Shown here piece by piece: positions 1 through 8,453 of a DNA stretch of 64,000 bases. Position 1 is the stretch's first letter. The number at the start of each line of letters is the position of its first letter. The notes beneath the pieces are model-generated. The model had not been told where the DNA came from. It was given only the letters and a program-made list of their open reading frames with translations, and did not search any database. This DNA is from Pseudomonas japonica (GTDB taxonomy: Bacteria > Pseudomonadota > Gammaproteobacteria > Pseudomonadales > Pseudomonadaceae), in contig NZ_FZOL01000004.1 in NCBI RefSeq assembly GCF_900188455.1, positions 248,001-312,000 on the forward strand. Reading direction: 5' to 3'. Both the position numbers and the translations under genes were made by a program.

Positions 1-873
<873 letters not shown>

Positions 874-927
874 TTTGCCGCCCGGGCACTACAACAAAAA
901 CTATTGACCCAGGGCATCCTGATAGAC

Positions 928-955
928 AAAAGGCACGGTAACCACCGTGCCTTTT
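928..955 (+). terminator. Rho-independent terminator after gltD
   Basis: A perfect 12-bp inverted repeat (AAAAGGCACGGT / ACCGTGCCTTTT) with a 4-base AACC loop is followed by further T-rich sequence. Because the stem begins with A and ends with T runs it could act in both directions. It separates the gltBD transcript from hemE. Confidence 0.85.
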
Positions 956-1002
956 CTTTGTCCGTCTGAGAAAATGCCCGCACTTTTTTTCCGGATGCCG
1001 AC

Positions 1003-2067
1003 ATGACTGCCTTGAAGAACGATCGTTTCCTGCGCGCCCTGCTCAAGCAACCCGTAGACGTCACCCCGGTGTGGATGATGCGCCAGGCCGGCCGCTACCT
1101 GCCGGAATACCGCGCCAGCCGCGCCAAGGCCGGTGATTTCATGAGCCTGTGCATGAACCCGCAGTTCGCCTGCGAAGTGACCCTGCAGCCGCTGGACCGC
1201 TACCCGCTGGACGCCGCGATCCTCTTCTCCGACATCCTCACCATTCCCGACGCCATGGGCCAGGGCCTGTACTTCGAGACCGGCGAAGGCCCGCGTTTCA
1301 AGAAAGTGGTGAGCACCCTGGCCGACATCGAGGCCCTGCCGATCCCAGATCCGCAAAAAGACCTCGGCTACGTCATGGACGCGGTCAGCACCATCCGCCG
1401 CGAACTGAACGGCCGCGTGCCGCTGATCGGTTTCTCCGGCAGCCCGTGGACCCTGGCCACCTACATGGTCGAAGGCGGCTCGTCGAAGGACTTCCGCAAG
1501 ACCAAGGCCATGCTCTACGACAACCCGCAGGCCATGCACCTGCTGCTGGACAAGCTGGCGCAGTCGGTCACGTCCTACCTCAACGGCCAGATCCAGGCCG
1601 GCGCGCAGGCGGTGCAGATCTTCGACACCTGGGGCGGCAACCTGTCGGCGGCGGCTTACCAGGAGTTCTCCCTGGCCTACATGCGCAAGATCGTCAGCGG
1701 CCTGATCCGCGAACACGACGGGCGCAAGGTGCCGGTGATCCTCTTCACCAAGAACGGCGGCCTGTGGCTGGAAAGCATCGCCGAAGCCGGTGCCGATGCA
1801 CTGGGTCTGGACTGGACCTGCGAGATCGGCGACGCCCGCCGCCGCGTGGGTGACAAGGTCGCCCTGCAGGGCAACATGGACCCGACCGTGCTCTACGCCA
1901 AGCCCGAGGCCATCCGCGCCGAAGTCGCGCGCATCCTCGCCAGCTACGGCCATGGCACTGGCCATGTGTTCAACCTCGGCCACGGCATCACCCCGGAAGT
2001 CGATCCGGAGCATGCCGGTGCGTTCATCAACGCGGTGCATGAGCTGTCGGCGCAGTACCACGCCTGA
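1003..2067 (+). CDS. hemE: Uroporphyrinogen decarboxylase
   Basis: This 354-residue protein has the usual UroD length. It removes four acetate carboxyl groups from uroporphyrinogen III to give coproporphyrinogen III in haem biosynthesis, in the cytoplasm. The family signature is intact near the N-terminus ([14 protein letters not shown], with Arg27, Arg31 and Arg37 as substrate-binding arginines), and the catalytic-type aspartate is in [10 protein letters not shown] (Asp77). The C-terminal NLGHGI motif is present. It is monocistronic between two terminators and follows gltD, the usual Pseudomonas order. Confidence 0.97.
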   Translation: MTALKNDRFLRALLKQPVDVTPVWMMRQAGRYLPEYRASRAKAGDFMSLCMNPQFACEVTLQPLDRYPLDAAILFSDILTIPDAMGQGLYFETGEGPRFKKVVSTLADIEALPIPDPQKDLGYVMDAVSTIRRELNGRVPLIGFSGSPWTLATYMVEGGSSKDFRKTKAMLYDNPQAMHLLLDKLAQSVTSYLNGQIQAGAQAVQIFDTWGGNLSAAAYQEFSLAYMRKIVSGLIREHDGRKVPVILFTKNGGLWLESIAEAGADALGLDWTCEIGDARRRVGDKVALQGNMDPTVLYAKPEAIRAEVARILASYGHGTGHVFNLGHGITPEVDPEHAGAFINAVHELSAQYHA

Positions 2068-2085
2068 GCCTCGGCTTGATTGAGG

Positions 2086-2112
2086 AATGCCGCCCTTTCG
2101 GGCGGCATTTTC
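2086..2112 (+). terminator. Rho-independent terminator after hemE
   Basis: A 10-bp perfect stem (AATGCCGCCC / GGGCGGCATT) with a TTTC loop is followed by T-rich sequence. It lies 18 bases after the hemE stop and overlaps the 3' end of the convergent gene, so it probably serves both. Confidence 0.85.
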
Positions 2113-2986
2113 ATTTTGGCTGGGCGGCGACCTGCCCGTCGTGGGTGGTCGTCGGCATGGGTGGCTGCACGGCCTGGTCCTTTGGCGAGTAGTAGAAGAC
2201 CGGGTTTTGCTTCAGCTCGAGCCTGACGATTGGAATGAACTTGCCGGTGGCCCGGATGAAGTTCTCCTGCATCTGCCGGGCTTGTTCGAGGTATTCGGTG
2301 TCGTACGTATAAAACAGCGCTTCGAGGGGCAATTGCGTGGGGACGTCCTGGGGCCAGGGAGCGATCACTACTTCGTTGTACATGCTGCGTCCGCTGCTGG
2401 GAGGCGGAAAGTGCTCGCGTACCTCAATGCTGAACTGGAACCACTGTGTCGTCGGCTCGAAGTAGCAAGCCTTACTGCGGCCGTACTCGGCGTAGTGGGC
2501 CTGCCATGTGGGGATATCGACGACGCCGCTGAGATGGCAAGGTAGTGGAAACTCCTCGGTACCGCAGCTCTCGATGCGGCTACTGGTGGCGGCATCGGAC
2601 GGGAACACGCAGCGGACCGTGAGCGGCTGCTCGGTGGAGGCGCCCAGTTCGCGCATGATCAGGCCCACGTTGTTGGCGAGGACAGTATTGCCGACGTCGG
2701 CACGGATATAGGAAAAGGACACGCCCTTGCGCGCGACATCTCGTGGGTTCGGATTCCAGAAGGCCGGATCGGACGGCTCGCTGATGCCGCGAACCAACAC
2801 CCCATTGCAGTTGATGGCGGCACTGCCATCCGGGCAAGCCGCCCGGGTGTCGTCGAAGCGTTGCTGCAGGCGGTGGACTACGCTGCGTCCCGGGTCCTCG
2901 ACACTGAAGGCCGGTGAAGCTTGCAGGCCCAGCCAAATGGCGACCAGGGCCAGACCATGACGGGTGGATGTGAACACGGTGGACAT
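2111..2986 (-). CDS. Secreted protein, halovibrin-like (tandem paralogue 1)
   Basis: I start it at 2986 (291 aa), where a signal peptide begins (MSTVFTSTRHGLALVAIWLGL, cleavage probably near SPAFS-VED); the longer in-frame start at 3049 would bury this signal inside the protein. The mature part carries conserved cysteines and the motif GVSFSYIRADVGN. It shares long stretches with the next gene, including an identical EDPGRSVVHRLQQRFDDTRA segment just after the signal. The pattern of a signal peptide, a C-x-GV-x-RG/RA motif, WNP and GVSFS resembles my memory of halovibrin (HvnA-type secreted NAD-glycohydrolase) proteins, but this family call is tentative. It converges with hemE and shares its terminator. 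Confidence 0.8.
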   Translation of the reverse strand: MSTVFTSTRHGLALVAIWLGLQASPAFSVEDPGRSVVHRLQQRFDDTRAACPDGSAAINCNGVLVRGISEPSDPAFWNPNPRDVARKGVSFSYIRADVGNTVLANNVGLIMRELGASTEQPLTVRCVFPSDAATSSRIESCGTEEFPLPCHLSGVVDIPTWQAHYAEYGRSKACYFEPTTQWFQFSIEVREHFPPPSSGRSMYNEVVIAPWPQDVPTQLPLEALFYTYDTEYLEQARQMQENFIRATGKFIPIVRLELKQNPVFYYSPKDQAVQPPMPTTTHDGQVAAQPK

Positions 2987-3090
2987 GGCTTTTTCTCGCG
3001 CTGCTTCGAAATGGGTTGGGAAACCATCAAACCACTCGGTTCTTGGCAAGCACAGCTGACAGAAGTATCAGGTAGCGCGGTCGTCATCTT

Positions 3091-3936
3091 TCAGTCGCCA
3101 GTGCCCTGCGACCCGGTCATTCGAGGCGGCTGCACGGCCTGGTCCTTCGGCGAGTAGTAGAAGACCGGATCCCGGGTCAGTTCGACCCTGACCACGGGAA
3201 TGAACTTGCCGGTGGCACGGATGAAGCTGTCCTGCATCTGCCGGGCCTTGTCCACTGCGTCGCCGGAGTAATACAGGGCCTCGATCGGCAGTCGCTCGGG
3301 AATGTCCTGGGGCCAGGGCTCGATGATGATTTCGTTCCAGAAAGCCCGCAGCCCAGGATGTGGGAAGTGTCGCCGCGCCTCGATGCTGAAATGGAACCAC
3401 TGGGCATCCGGTTCGAAGTAGCAGGAGCCGGTCCCGGTGTATTGGGCGAAGTGGGCTTGCCAGGTAGGGATATCGGTGATGCCGCTCAGGTGACAGGGCA
3501 GTGGGAACTGCTCGGTACCGCAGCTTTCGATCCGGCTGTCGGTTCCGGCGTTCGCCGGGAATGCACAGCGAACGACAAGGGGTTGCTCGGTCGGCGCGTG
3601 CAGTTCCCGCATGATCAGGCCCGCATCACCGGCCAGCCGCTCGTTGCCGACATCGGCGCGGATAAAGGAGAACGACACGCCCTTGCGTGCGACGTTCTCC
3701 GGGCTGGGGTTCCAGAAGGTGGGATTGGACGGGTCGCGAATGGCGCGAATGATCACGCCGCTGCAGTTGTACGCGGCGCTGCTGTCCTCGCATTGGGCGC
3801 GGGTGTCGTCGAAGCGTTGCTGCAGACGGTGGACTACGCTGCGTCCCGGGTCTTCGGCGCTGATCGCGGGATCGGATTGCAGGCCAGGCAGGGTGGCGAG
3901 CAGCAATAACAGGTAGCGAAGGAGAGTGGGGAGCAT
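3091..3936 (-). CDS. Secreted protein, halovibrin-like (tandem paralogue 2)
   Basis: Start at 3936 (281 aa) is chosen because GAGGAA lies just upstream at good spacing and the protein then opens with a strong signal peptide (MLPTLLRYLLLLLATLPGL). Starts at 3948 and 3978 are in frame but have poorer ribosome sites. It aligns almost end to end with its downstream neighbour: same cysteines, the same IESCGTE-FPLPCHLSG block, GVSFSFIRADVGN, and an FYYSPKDQAVQPP tail. The pair is clearly a tandem duplication, separated by about 100 bases and probably co-transcribed. Function is unproven; a secreted enzyme or toxin is the likeliest reading. Confidence 0.8.
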   Translation of the reverse strand: MLPTLLRYLLLLLATLPGLQSDPAISAEDPGRSVVHRLQQRFDDTRAQCEDSSAAYNCSGVIIRAIRDPSNPTFWNPSPENVARKGVSFSFIRADVGNERLAGDAGLIMRELHAPTEQPLVVRCAFPANAGTDSRIESCGTEQFPLPCHLSGITDIPTWQAHFAQYTGTGSCYFEPDAQWFHFSIEARRHFPHPGLRAFWNEIIIEPWPQDIPERLPIEALYYSGDAVDKARQMQDSFIRATGKFIPVVRVELTRDPVFYYSPKDQAVQPPRMTGSQGTGD

Positions 3937-4099
3937 GGTTTTCCTCATTTTCGAGGAGGGCATGGCCCGGGAGATCATCAGGCCATGTGCGCCATGGCTG
4001 GCACAACTGGCAGAAATAACAGGTAGGACCGCGGGTTAAGTTTGAATTCAGCCTCCCCGGGTAATCTGATCCCATCAAAACCCATACAGGATCAGCACC

Positions 4100-4453
4100 A
4101 TGAAAATTCGTTACCTCGCCCTCGTTCTCGCCCCGCTGTTCAGCACCGCCGCCCTGGCCGCCGGCACCGGCTATACCGGCCCGGGCGCGCAAGCGGTGAC
4201 CACCGTGGCCGCGGCCAATGACGCCGCCGACGATACCCCGGTGGTGCTCACCGGCTACGTGATCAAGAAGATCAACAACGACGACAAGTACGAGTTCAAG
4301 GACAACACCGGGACCATCACCGTGGAGATCGACAACGAGGATCTGCCGCCGGTGGCGTTCAATGACAAGACCAGGGTCAAGCTGACCGGCGAGGTGGAGA
4401 AGCACCTGATGTCGCGGGAAGTGGATGTGGATCTGGTCGAGATCGTGAACTGA
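4100..4453 (+). CDS. Periplasmic YgiW/YdeI-type OB-fold (BOF) stress protein
   Basis: This 117-residue protein has a clean Sec signal peptide (about residues 1-20, ending STAALA). After a short linker it carries a BOF/OB-fold domain: VVLTGYVIKK, then DKYEFKDNTGTITVEID, then a final KLTGEVEKHL-REVDVDLVEIV strand pair. The family comprises small periplasmic proteins linked to stress tolerance (YgiW, YdeI), with no enzymatic activity assigned. It has its own promoter region, divergent from the upstream paralogue pair, and its own terminator. Confidence 0.88.
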   Translation: MKIRYLALVLAPLFSTAALAAGTGYTGPGAQAVTTVAAANDAADDTPVVLTGYVIKKINNDDKYEFKDNTGTITVEIDNEDLPPVAFNDKTRVKLTGEVEKHLMSREVDVDLVEIVN

Positions 4454-4468
4454 CAGCAAGCCTCAAGA

Positions 4469-4520
4469 CACTGCGGTCGGCGTGGGAGCGGACTCATCCG
4501 TTCCCACGCCGACCGCAGTG
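4469..4520 (+). terminator. Long hairpin between convergent genes (bidirectional terminator)
   Basis: A perfect 19-bp inverted repeat (CACTGCGGTCGGCGTGGGA and its complement) with a 14-base loop lies 16 bases after the BOF gene and 5 bases before the end of the convergent DUF6124-type gene. There is no long T run, so termination in both directions is inferred from position. Confidence 0.65.
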
Positions 4521-4524
4521 CGAT

Positions 4525-4824
4525 TTAGCTCATTGGCTGTTTCCAGCCTTCCTGCTCCAACCCCTCCAGCAACGCATCCACCAGGCCTTTCGCGGCTTCC
4601 ACGGCATGCATGGTCAGCCAGGGAAAGCAGTTGGTGTCCGAGTCCGGGCTGAGGGATTGCTGGGCCGATTCGTAGGCGCAACGCAGGAACATCGAGGTGT
4701 GCACCAGCGCACTGTGCGGGTCGATGTCGGCGTTGACGGAGAACAACGGCGGATGGGTGGGACATTCGCCGAAGGCTCGGCTGCAGGTGGGTGAAAGGGG
4801 TGGATCGGGGACGATTTTCTTCAT
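4525..4824 (-). CDS. Small DUF6124-type protein of unknown function
   Basis: Start at 4824 gives 99 residues beginning MKKIVPDPPLSP; the longer frame to 4869 runs into the structured leader and is unlikely to be translated. The K-x-x-x-DPP opening, the middle segment FSVNADIDPHSALVHTSMFLR and the AVEAAKGLVDALLEG helix match a small Pseudomonas-restricted family with no known role (DUF6124/DUF3077-like). The predicted protein is soluble. The ribosome-binding region GAGTAG lies within a predicted closing stem of the leader, suggesting translational or attenuation control. Confidence 0.75.
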   Translation of the reverse strand: MKKIVPDPPLSPTCSRAFGECPTHPPLFSVNADIDPHSALVHTSMFLRCAYESAQQSLSPDSDTNCFPWLTMHAVEAAKGLVDALLEGLEQEGWKQPMS

Positions 4825-5040
4825 TGGCGTGTCTACTCGGTTCGGGCCTCCAGCCTTTCGTTTCCACACGAAAGGGTGGCAGCTGTACGCGGGGTGGAAA
4901 ACCGAGCGAGTAGGAACCCGGCAGACCCGAAGGTCTCCCGCGCACAGCCGCCATAGACGGACCTAACTCGATGAAGCCAAGGTTTCCACACCCCGGTCGC
5001 CAACCATTTGGCGACCGCAAAAGCCTAGAAGGAGTGGTTT
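4825..5040 (-). ncRNA. Structured 5' leader upstream of the DUF6124-type gene (candidate cis-regulatory RNA)
   Basis: The minus-strand leader contains several perfect hairpins. One is a 10-bp stem with a 4-base loop (4994-5003 with 5008-5017). A second is AGACC-UUCG-GGUCU, a UUCG tetraloop (4923-4936). A third is an 8-bp stem with a 6-base loop (4854-4861 with 4868-4875). In addition 4901-4913 can pair with 4833-4841, directly upstream of the start codon, enclosing the third hairpin and sequestering the presumed ribosome-binding site. The region has no convincing ORF. The folding is by eye; it could also be a leader peptide region or part of a mobile family. Confidence 0.55.
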
Positions 5041-5136
5041 CCATGGGCAAGGAAGCCAGGACCGACAGATTGCGTAGGGTACGTCCTAGGATTTTTGGGT
5101 TCCACAAACTTTGTGTTTGCGGGTGTCTGGAATGGG

Positions 5137-5250
5137 CCTGCTGCGCAGGCCTTCGCGGGCAAGCCACGCTCCTACAGGGACCGCGCAATCCACCGTAGGA
5201 GCGTGGCTTGTCGTGTGACGAACCACCGCGAAGGACCGCAAAGCGGTCCC
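5137..5250. repeat. REP-type inverted pair
   Basis: Two oppositely oriented copies of the Pseudomonas REP sequence (CGGGCAAGCCACGCTCCTAC on the left, GTAGGAGCGTGGCTTG on the right) flank a short spacer. A CGCGAAGGACCGC-AAAGCGGTCC hairpin lies at the right end. The 5041-5136 stretch between the leader and this pair shows nothing further that I can support. Confidence 0.8.
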
Positions 5251-5256
5251 CGACAA

Positions 5257-6522
5257 CTACGCCGTCTTCGGCGGCAACTTGCTCAGATACACCGCCACCC
5301 CCAGCGCCACCACTAGCAAGCTGCCGATGAACAGGCCAATGCCGTTCCACCCGCCGTAATGCCAGAACACCCCGCCTGCCGTCCCCGCCACGCTCGACCC
5401 GGCGTAGTAACTGAACAGGTACAACGACGACGCCTGCCCCTTGGCCTTGAACGCGCGGCGGCCGATCCAGCTGCTGGCCACCGAGTGCGCGCCGAAGAAG
5501 CCGAAGGTGAACACCAGCATGCCGACGATCACCAGCGGCAACGCGGTGAACAGGGTCAGCAGCATGCCGCCGAACATCAGCACGATGGTGCCCCAGAACA
5601 CCCGACGCCGACCCAGCCGGTCAGCCAGTGCGCCGATCTGCGCCGAGCTGTAGATGCCCGACAGGTAGACGATCGACAGCAACCCCACCAACGCCTGGCT
5701 CATGTGATACGGCTCGGCCAGCAAGCGATAGCCGATGTAGTTGAACAAGGTGACGAAGGCGCCCATCAGCAGGAAGGCTTCGAGAAACAGCCACGGCAAA
5801 CCGGCATCGCGAAAGTGCAGGAGAAAACCGTCGAGCAGGCTGCGCGGGTTCATCGAGCGCGCACGGAAGTTGCGCGACTCCGGCAGCACCTTCCAGAACA
5901 GCGCCGCCGCCAGCAGGGCCAGGCCACCGATCACCAGCATCGCCGTGTGCCAGCTGACGAAGTCGATCAGTACCCCGGTGATCAGCCGCCCGCTCATCCC
6001 GCCAATGGCGTTGCCACCGATATACAGCCCCATGGCCAGGCCGATGTGCTGCGGATGGATCTCCTCGCTCAGGTAGGTCATCGCCACCGCCGCCAGCCCG
6101 CTCAGCGACAGGCCCACCAGCGCGCGCATCGCCAGCACCCCTTCCCAGGTCGGCATCAAGGCGCTGGCGAGGGTGCTCAGGGCCGCGCAGAACAGGGCGA
6201 AGACCATCACCGGCTTGCGCCCGATGCGGTCGGAAATCGGCCCGGTGATCAACAGCCCGAAGGCCAGCAGCCCGGTGGACACCGACAGCACCAGGCTGCT
6301 CTGCGCCGCGTTGATGGCAAAGTCGCGGGACAGCAGCGGCATCATCGGCTGCACGCAGTAGAGCAGGGCGAAGGTGGCAAAACCGCCACAGAACAGCGCC
6401 AGCACCGTGCGCATGAACGCCGGGGTGCCTTTTTCGATCCAGGTTTCTTTCAGGTTGGCGGCAACGTCGGCCACCGCTTGCGGGGGAAGATCATGAACGT
6501 GGGGCGCTACAGCAGTTTTCAC
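5257..6522 (-). CDS. MFS transporter (drug/sugar-efflux type)
   Basis: About 421 residues with 12 predicted membrane segments. The MFS signature between TM2 and TM3 is clear (GPISDRIGRKPVM), with a second-half copy (IGALADRLGRRRVF). I choose the GTG at 6522, which has GAGG about 7 bases upstream; a TTG at 6555 is the only longer start. The protein resembles the YnfM/AraJ-like arabinose-efflux family of inner-membrane exporters; the substrate is unknown. It is divergent from a LysR gene that very likely controls it, a pair also found near hemE in other pseudomonads. Confidence 0.9.
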   Translation of the reverse strand: MKTAVAPHVHDLPPQAVADVAANLKETWIEKGTPAFMRTVLALFCGGFATFALLYCVQPMMPLLSRDFAINAAQSSLVLSVSTGLLAFGLLITGPISDRIGRKPVMVFALFCAALSTLASALMPTWEGVLAMRALVGLSLSGLAAVAMTYLSEEIHPQHIGLAMGLYIGGNAIGGMSGRLITGVLIDFVSWHTAMLVIGGLALLAAALFWKVLPESRNFRARSMNPRSLLDGFLLHFRDAGLPWLFLEAFLLMGAFVTLFNYIGYRLLAEPYHMSQALVGLLSIVYLSGIYSSAQIGALADRLGRRRVFWGTIVLMFGGMLLTLFTALPLVIVGMLVFTFGFFGAHSVASSWIGRRAFKAKGQASSLYLFSYYAGSSVAGTAGGVFWHYGGWNGIGLFIGSLLVVALGVAVYLSKLPPKTA

Positions 6523-6641
6523 GGGAACCTCGGCGGGGTGCGGCCTCGGGAGCAACTGAAAAAATCATATAGCTGGCTAATGATCATTTCCAATATATTG
6601 TTCGACCTGTTTAAGACGTTTGGCGACTTATTGGAGCGCTT
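6523..6641. promoter_or_regulatory. Divergent MFS/LysR promoter region
   Basis: This AT-richer 119-bp gap contains a perfect 10-bp palindrome (AATGATCATT, 6579-6588) and a T-N11-A type LysR box (around 6568-6580, TATAGCTGGCTAA). The placement between the divergent start codons fits autoregulation of the LysR gene and control of the exporter. The exact operator is inferred. Confidence 0.5.
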
Positions 6642-7529
6642 ATGGAGTTACGCCACCTGCGGTATTTCATCGCCGTCGCCGAAGAGCTGCATTTCGGCCG
6701 GGCCGCGCAGGCCCTGGGGATTTCCCAGCCACCCCTGAGCCAGCAGATTCAGGCCCTGGAGCAGGAGCTGGGCGCCCGCCTGTTCGAGCGCACCAACCGA
6801 CGAGTGGAGCTGAGCGAGGCGGGCCGGCTGTTTCTCGAAGAAGCCCGCCAGGTGCTGGCGCAGGTGGACAAGGCCGCCGACGTGGCGCGTCGCGCGCAGT
6901 TGGGCGAACTGGGCGAGATGAAGATCGGCTTCACTTCGTCGGCGCCGTTCAACTCAAGCATTCCCAAGGCGATCTACAGCTTCCGCCAGCGGTTTCCCGC
7001 CGTGCACCTGAATCTCAAGGAAATGAGCAGCCGTGACGTCGCCGAAGCGCTGCTCGACGAACGCATCGAGGTCGGCCTGATGCGGCCGTTGCCGCTGCCG
7101 GACAGCCTGGTCGCCACCGAGCTGTTTCGCGAGCCGCTGGTGGCCGTGCTGAATGCCGATCACCCGCTGGCACGGGGAACGGAACAGGACCTGCACCTGG
7201 CGGCACTGGCCAACGAGCCCTTCGTGTTCTTCCCGCGCAGCTATGGCAGCGGCCTGCATGCGCAGTTGCTGAGCCTGGCGCGGCAAGCCGGGTTCACCCC
7301 GCATTTCGCCCAGGAGGCGGCGGAGGTGATGACCATCATCGGGCTGGTTTCGGCGGGCTTGGGGGTGTCGGTGCTGCCGGCGTCGTTCCAGCGCATGCGT
7401 ATCGACGGTGTGGTCTATCGCACGCTGCTGGATGCCGACGCCGACACCGCGGTGTGGCTGGTACAGCGGCGGGAGCAGGGCTCGGCGATGGCGGATGCCT
7501 TCGTCGAGCTGCTGACCCGCAAGGCCTGA
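6642..7529 (+). CDS. LysR-type transcriptional regulator
   Basis: This 295-residue protein opens with a textbook LysR winged HTH (MELRHLRYFIAVAEELHFGRAAQALGISQPPLSQQIQALEQELG, described here in part) and continues with a LysR substrate-binding domain (about residues 90-290). It is divergent from the MFS exporter and probably regulates it in response to a small-molecule inducer. It ends 1 base before the convergent last gene of the aryl polyene operon, so the two transcription units collide tail to tail with no visible terminator between them. Confidence 0.95.
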   Translation: MELRHLRYFIAVAEELHFGRAAQALGISQPPLSQQIQALEQELGARLFERTNRRVELSEAGRLFLEEARQVLAQVDKAADVARRAQLGELGEMKIGFTSSAPFNSSIPKAIYSFRQRFPAVHLNLKEMSSRDVAEALLDERIEVGLMRPLPLPDSLVATELFREPLVAVLNADHPLARGTEQDLHLAALANEPFVFFPRSYGSGLHAQLLSLARQAGFTPHFAQEAAEVMTIIGLVSAGLGVSVLPASFQRMRIDGVVYRTLLDADADTAVWLVQRREQGSAMADAFVELLTRKA

Positions 7530-7530
7530 A

Positions 7531-7977
7531 TCAGTCGACGCGGGACAGGTCGCCCTTGAGCGCGACACCGCCGATGAATGCGCCGGCGTGGCATTCATAG
7601 GTGGTGGCGTCCTTGCGTTCGTTCTTCTTGTAGTAGCTGACGATATTGGTCACGGCGTTGGCGTTCACCCGCTTCGCCGCCTCCTGAAGGGTCAGCAGCG
7701 CGCCTTGCAGGGCCCACTCGCATGCTTCCTCGTCGCTCTTGTTGAAGGCGTTGGTCTTCTTGTTGGTCGACACGCCCGGGGTCACCACGCTGACCTTGCC
7801 CTTGGGCTGCACACCGGCCAGGTAGAACTTGAGCGACTTGTCGAGCTTGCCCTCGTTGTACATCTGCTGCACGACCTTCTCGAACGGCAGGTACAGCGCG
7901 GTATCGCGGGCCTGGCTGAGGCCGGGCAGGGCGCAGAGCATGAGGGCGGCGGTGGCGGTCCAGGTCTTCAGACGCAT
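7531..7977 (-). CDS. Exported protein at the 3' end of the aryl polyene operon
   Basis: 148 residues with a signal peptide (MRLKTWTATAALMLCALPGLSQA), hence periplasmic. The start is supported by AAGGA 9 bases upstream. The mature part has two cysteines that could form a disulfide (EACEWAL and TYECHAG) and a helical segment LLTLQEAAKRVNANAVTNIVSYYKK. Homologues in aryl polyene clusters are sometimes mis-labelled 'excinuclease ATPase subunit', but no ATPase motif is present. Its job in pigment production is unknown; location suggests envelope assembly or transport. Confidence 0.75.
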   Translation of the reverse strand: MRLKTWTATAALMLCALPGLSQARDTALYLPFEKVVQQMYNEGKLDKSLKFYLAGVQPKGKVSVVTPGVSTNKKTNAFNKSDEEACEWALQGALLTLQEAAKRVNANAVTNIVSYYKKNERKDATTYECHAGAFIGGVALKGDLSRVD

Positions 7978-7992
7978 GGTTTCATTCCTTGA

Positions 7993-8433
7993 TCAGTGAT
8001 TGTTCGAGCGTTGTTCGTTGACGGCGCGCTGCACCATGCGATTGGTCTCGATGCGCTGCAGTTCGCGCATGATGCTTTTGTCGAGGTTGTACACCCAGCG
8101 GTTGTAGTTGCGATGGATCTTGCCGTTGTTGTAGTCCAGGCCCCGGCTGTCGCGGTAGTCGATGCGGAAGTTGCTCAGGCTGTAGCGGATATCCACCGCG
8201 GCGTAGAAGGTGTTGCGCACGGTGATGTCGGCCTGGACCAGGCCCGGCACCACATTGCGCGCGGTCCAGCCGCGCTCGGCCACGGCCTGGAGGATGGCGC
8301 GCTGGATATCGTCGTTGCTGTACGAATGGCCGACCACCAGCAGTTCCTTGGGCGCCATCACCGGCTTCGAGGTACAGCCCGCCGCGAAGGCCAGCGCCAG
8401 GCCCAGCAGGGCCATGCGAATCATCGAAGACAT
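7993..8433 (-). CDS. Lipoprotein in the aryl polyene operon
   Basis: About 146 residues. Starts at 8433 and 8424 are both possible: 8424 has AAGGA at good spacing, 8433 has GGGAG. Either gives a lipoprotein signal ending AFAAGC-TSK, so lipidation at the cysteine is likely. The rest is a small domain with many aromatic and asparagine residues (FRIDYRDSRGLDYNNGKIHRNYNRWVYNL) and shows no family I recognise. It follows apeR with only a 20-base gap, so it belongs to the operon, probably in outer-membrane handling of the pigment. Confidence 0.72.
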   Translation of the reverse strand: MSSMIRMALLGLALAFAAGCTSKPVMAPKELLVVGHSYSNDDIQRAILQAVAERGWTARNVVPGLVQADITVRNTFYAAVDIRYSLSNFRIDYRDSRGLDYNNGKIHRNYNRWVYNLDKSIMRELQRIETNRMVQRAVNEQRSNNH

Positions 8434-8453
8434 TCCTTTCTCTCCCGTTCGTT

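Noticed and set aside
4463..5350. Minus-strand 295-codon frame through the DUF6124 leader
   Set aside because: It is a non-native frame across REP and hairpin sequence; the true gene uses another frame and is explained by the leader structure.
5359..6738. Plus-strand open frame of 459 codons opposite the MFS gene
   Set aside because: Antisense shadow with Gln/Arg-rich composition; it runs into the LysR gene start.
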